In this document: positions 61,113 through 64,000 of the stretch, in pieces
How positions within the stretch are numbered: position 1 is the first letter of the stretch
Layout of the letters: each line of letters begins with the position of its first letter
Source of the DNA: Devosia sp. 66-22
GTDB taxonomy: Bacteria; Pseudomonadota; Alphaproteobacteria; Rhizobiales; Devosiaceae
Direction: 5' to 3'
Length of the DNA: 64,000 bases
Assembly: GCA_001899065.1 (NCBI GenBank)
Contig: MKUZ01000014.1
Span: 55,021-119,020 of the forward strand
Translations under genes and position numbers: made by a program
Notes under the pieces: generated by a model
What the model was told of the DNA's origin: nothing
Database searches by the model: none
Seen by the model: the letters and a program-made list of their open reading frames with translations, nothing else

Positions 61113-62384
61113 ATGAATCGCCTTTTGGCGGCAGGCGTCAGCCTCGCCGTAGTGAGCCTTGCTGTGCCCGCGCTGGCCCAGACCATGCCCGATCCCGCCA
61201 ATGTCAGCGGCAAGATCGTCAACTACGTGCACTTCACCAACTACATCGACGACGGCAGCTATGACCGGTGGGAAGCCGAGTTCAAGGCGCTCTATCCCAA
61301 TGTCGAGGACATCGAAGTGCTCGGCATCGCCGACTATGCGGGCCAGATCGCGACCCGCCTCGCGACCGGCGATATCGGCGACGTGCTCGAGATTTCCGAT
61401 CAGGTGCCGGCCGACGAGTTGGGCGACTTCTTCCTGCCGCTCAACGACCTCGGCATCCACGAGGACTATTATTTCGCCGATCGCTGGGCGTTCGACGGCA
61501 ATGTCTATGCGCTCACCTTCGGCGTCAGCGCCGACGGCGTCGTCTACAACAAGGAAGCGTTCAAGACGGCCGGCATCGAGACCGTGCCCACCAAATTCTC
61601 CGAGCTCAAGGCCGCCTACGAGAAGCTCAAGGCATCGGGCGCCTATCCGATCGTGCTGAACCTCGCCGATGGCTGGCCTCTCACCTCGTTCGAAGGGCTC
61701 GCGACCTCGATTTCGGGCGACCCTAATTTCCTCAATGCGACGCTCGAGGACGACACGCCGCTTGCCGCCGACAAGCCGTGGGGCAAGTCGCTGGGCATCC
61801 TCAAGGATCTTATCGATTCCGGTCTTGCCGAGGACGACCTCAGCACCGGCCACTGGCAGGACTCGAAGGGCTGGCTCGCAAGCGGCAAGGGTGCTTCGTG
61901 GTTCCTGGGCAACTGGTCGATCAGCCAGATCGCGACCGAGGGCGCGACGCTTGCCGGCCTCGACAATTACGACGCCAACAACCTGGGCTACTTCCCGTTC
62001 CCCTATGACGAGAGCGGCGGGCCCTACAATGCGAGCTCGGGTCCTGACTGGGCCATGGCGATCAACGCCAACACGGCTAATCCGGAGCTCGCCAAGGCGT
62101 GGCTCGCCTTCATCCTCACCAAGACCGACCTGGCGCAGAAAGCCGGCTTCATCCCCGGCTACAAGAAGCTGCCGCCCACCCTGCCGCAGCTTGCCGAGTT
62201 CCAGACCTACAGTCCGAAGCTGATCGAAGGCACGCCGCCGCTGCCGGCGCTCACCAATGTGCGCAACACCAGCGGCTGGAACGGCGGCAACGCCATCCGC
62301 GACCTGGTCAACGCCCCCGACTTCAATGCCGCAGTCGGCGACGTCAACGCCAAATGGGCCGCCGCCGCGGCCCGCGAGCGGTAG
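61113..62384 (+). CDS. ABC sugar transporter, solute-binding protein (locus F)
   Basis: Periplasmic family 1 receptor, 423 residues. The signal peptide MNRLLAAGVSLAVVSLAVPA ends ALAQ-T; the mature part contains IVNYVHFTNYIDDGSYDRWE and VYNKEAFKTAGIETVPTKFSEL. GGGAGGA precedes the ATG. It is the first gene of the locus F operon, followed by an interval with two palindromes and then two permeases. The ligand cannot be predicted, since no enzyme gene is visible before the window ends. Confidence 0.91.
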   Translation: MNRLLAAGVSLAVVSLAVPALAQTMPDPANVSGKIVNYVHFTNYIDDGSYDRWEAEFKALYPNVEDIEVLGIADYAGQIATRLATGDIGDVLEISDQVPADELGDFFLPLNDLGIHEDYYFADRWAFDGNVYALTFGVSADGVVYNKEAFKTAGIETVPTKFSELKAAYEKLKASGAYPIVLNLADGWPLTSFEGLATSISGDPNFLNATLEDDTPLAADKPWGKSLGILKDLIDSGLAEDDLSTGHWQDSKGWLASGKGASWFLGNWSISQIATEGATLAGLDNYDANNLGYFPFPYDESGGPYNASSGPDWAMAINANTANPELAKAWLAFILTKTDLAQKAGFIPGYKKLPPTLPQLAEFQTYSPKLIEGTPPLPALTNVRNTSGWNGGNAIRDLVNAPDFNAAVGDVNAKWAAAAARER

Positions 62385-62397
62385 GACTGGCCGTCCA

Positions 62398-62471
62398 CCC
62401 TCTCCCATCAAGGGAGAGGGCCATCGGGCCGCGGACGTGCAAGCTGGACCTTCTCCCCGTGTGGGAGAAGG
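62398..62471. repeat. Two perfect inverted repeats between the locus F binding protein and permease
   Basis: CCCTCTCCC-ATCAA-GGGAGAGGG (62398-62420) and CCTTCTCCC-CGTGT-GGGAGAAGG (62449-62471) each have a 9 bp perfect stem. The second is followed by CGCCCGAGGGGCGGA. Palindromic G/C-rich modules of this kind are widespread between alphaproteobacterial genes. Here they probably act as 3' stabilisers that raise binding-protein over permease output; no T-tract is present. Confidence 0.7.
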
Positions 62472-62529
62472 CGCCCGAGGGGCGGATTGGGGGAGGCCGC
62501 TGGAGCGGCATTCGAGGGATGAGACGGAC

Positions 62530-63426
62530 GTGACCTTCAACGCAGCAGTCCAGCGCCGGCTGACGATCTTCGCCTTCCTGCTCGTGCCCGTCACGTTTCT
62601 CGTCGTGCTCAACATCTATCCGGTGCTGCAGCTCTTCTGGATCAGCCTCACCGACTTCAATTCCATCAACTGGCGGCGCGCCGAGTTCGTCGGCCTGCGC
62701 AACTTCATCGACCTGTTCACCTTCGATCGCGACCTGCTCGTGCCGATGACGCGCTCGCTCTACTATCTGGGTGGCAGCGTGGTGCAGCTCATCCTCGCGA
62801 CCTGGTTCGCCGTGGTGCTCAACCAGAAGCTGCCGGGCAGCCGCATGTTCCGCACCATCCTCTTCATCCCCTTCGTGCTCAATGCGGTGGCGGCCGGCCT
62901 CATCTTCAAGAACTTCCTCGAGCTCAACGGCGCGGCCAACGACATCCTGCAGCTCTTCTTCGGCGAGGACTTCAAGGTCACCTGGCTGGATTCGTCCAAG
63001 CCCTATTCGAACCTCTCGCTCGCAGCCGCCAGCGTCTGGCGCTATCTCGGCTTCAACCTCGTCGTCACCTTCGGCGCCCTGCAGGCCATCCCGCAGGACC
63101 AGTACGATGCGGCGCGCCTCGAGGGCGCCAATCAGTGGCAGCAGTTCTGGCGCATCACCTTCCCCTCGATCCGCCTGGTACTGCTGCTGCAGTTCATGCT
63201 GTCGCTGGTCGGCTCGCTCGAAGTGTTCGAGGTGCCCATGCTGATCACGCGCGGCGCCGGCGAAACCTCCACCTTCGCCATCACCATGATCGAGACCGGC
63301 TTCCAGAACCGGCGCGCCGGCACGGCCGCGGCCATGGCCGTGCTCATGCTCGCCGTCGTCGTCATCGTCTTCATCATCACGCGGCTCATCAACTCGAGCC
63401 GCACCGCCATGAAGGAGCCGCTATGA
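62530..63426 (+). CDS. ABC sugar transporter permease, MalF-like (locus F)
   Basis: First membrane subunit, 298 residues with six helices. It starts at GTG (62530), just before FNAAVQRRLTIFAFLLVPVT; a weak GAGGG lies upstream. FRTILFIPFVLNAVAAGLIFKNFL is the MalF-type block and the EAA loop is YDAARLEGANQWQQFWRITF. It overlaps the next permease by four bases. Confidence 0.9.
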   Translation: MTFNAAVQRRLTIFAFLLVPVTFLVVLNIYPVLQLFWISLTDFNSINWRRAEFVGLRNFIDLFTFDRDLLVPMTRSLYYLGGSVVQLILATWFAVVLNQKLPGSRMFRTILFIPFVLNAVAAGLIFKNFLELNGAANDILQLFFGEDFKVTWLDSSKPYSNLSLAAASVWRYLGFNLVVTFGALQAIPQDQYDAARLEGANQWQQFWRITFPSIRLVLLLQFMLSLVGSLEVFEVPMLITRGAGETSTFAITMIETGFQNRRAGTAAAMAVLMLAVVVIVFIITRLINSSRTAMKEPL

Positions 63427-64000
63427 GCCGCCGCCGTCCGCTCACGCCGGGCAGGGGCCTGGCGCTCGGCTTCCAGTATCTCACGCTGGTCCTGGCCTCC
63501 ATCCTCGTGCTGCTGCCGCTGTGGAGCCTGATCATCTCCTCGCTCAAGAGCGCGCGCGAATATCTCGACACCAACCGCATCGTGCCGCCGCAGAACTGGT
63601 TCAATCTGTCCAACTATGCCGAAGCGATCTGGCCCGAGCAGGCAAACGGCATCACCATCGGCCAGGCATTCGCCAACACCGGCTTCATCCTGGTGTTCTC
63701 GCTGCTGCTGCTCATCCTGTTCGGCACCAGTGCCGCCTTCGTCATCGACCGCTTCCGCTTCCGCGGCCGCATGCTGATCCTGGGTGCGTGGGCCATGGTC
63801 GTCGCGGTGCCGGGCATCCTGACGCCGGTCTCCACCTTCCAGGTGCTGAAGGCCCTCGGCCTCGCCAATTCGAAGTGGGCGCTCGTCGTTCTCTATTCGG
63901 GCGTCGATATCATCTCGATCCTGATCTTCGTGCAGTTCCTCAAGAACATCTCGACCGAGGTGGACGACAGCGCACGCATCGAGGGCGCCAACTATTTCCA
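63423..64000 (+). CDS. ABC sugar transporter permease, MalG-like (locus F, partial)
   Basis: Second membrane subunit, cut by the window edge after 192 codons. MSRRRPLTPGRGLALGFQYL leads into the first helix, then PLWSLIISSLKSAREYLDTN and the core helices. The EAA loop is just reached at EVDDSARIEGANYF. The start overlaps the preceding stop as ATGA. The rest of the locus, possibly with an ATPase or enzyme, lies outside. Confidence 0.9.
   Translation, partial: MSRRRPLTPGRGLALGFQYLTLVLASILVLLPLWSLIISSLKSAREYLDTNRIVPPQNWFNLSNYAEAIWPEQANGITIGQAFANTGFILVFSLLLLILFGTSAAFVIDRFRFRGRMLILGAWAMVVAVPGILTPVSTFQVLKALGLANSKWALVVLYSGVDIISILIFVQFLKNISTEVDDSARIEGANYF

Overview
This is 64 kb of GC-rich DNA from an alphaproteobacterium, most likely a free-living member of the Hyphomicrobiales; Devosia or a close relative is my inference. 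The clues are CpdR next to an N-formylglutamate amidohydrolase, an alphaproteobacterial RpoH promoter (CTTG-N17-CYTATYT) with a ROSE-type leader, an IRO-like iron box, long PstC and PstA proteins, and an unusual density of sugar ABC transporters, each with its own LacI or ROK regulator. I see no transposase, integrase, CRISPR array, phage gene or plasmid function.

Bases 1-13910 are mostly housekeeping: the tail of a membrane transporter, hsp20 with a heat-shock promoter and RNA thermometer, a lysophospholipase-like hydrolase, a HisN-type phosphatase, a candidate small RNA, N-formylglutamate amidohydrolase, cpdR, msrA, two tRNA-Val genes, a Pho box, and pstSCAB-phoU-phoB without phoR. A diacylglycerol-kinase-like protein and a metallophosphoesterase follow.

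Bases 14049-42282 hold four carbohydrate loci. Locus A (14049-20923) is a LacI regulator and an Opp/Dpp-type transporter, with matching palindromic operators at both transcription units. Locus B (21074-28680) joins a ROK regulator, a GH13 isomaltase-like enzyme, a transporter and a leaderless GH66 enzyme; it looks like uptake and intracellular breakdown of alpha-1,6-glucans. Locus C (28817-35717) has a LacI regulator with two operator copies, a transporter and a long GH31 enzyme. Locus D (35732-42282, minus strand) has a LacI regulator, a transporter whose two permeases carry large insertions, and a debranching-type enzyme. Loci B, C and D lack an ATPase gene.

Bases 42465-50898 hold a secreted TPR-CHAT protein, an XdhC/MocA pair, and a convergent three-subunit molybdenum hydroxylase of the PaoABC type. 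Locus E (51158-58795) is a sugar transporter with its own UgpC/MalK-type ATPase and three Gfo/Idh/MocA dehydrogenases. A short relic of a siderophore-transport ATPase then precedes an FhuF-like reductase with an IRO-like box. Locus F (59924 to the end) is another LacI-controlled transporter, cut by the window edge.

The most interesting observation is a candidate plus-strand small RNA at about 3189-3288. It has a CCTCCC-containing linker and a strong terminator. Its linker is perfectly complementary over 11 nt and 10 nt to the ribosome-binding regions of two solute-binding-protein genes in the same window (15178 and 31559). This suggests AbcR-like control of the ABC transporters, but it is untested.
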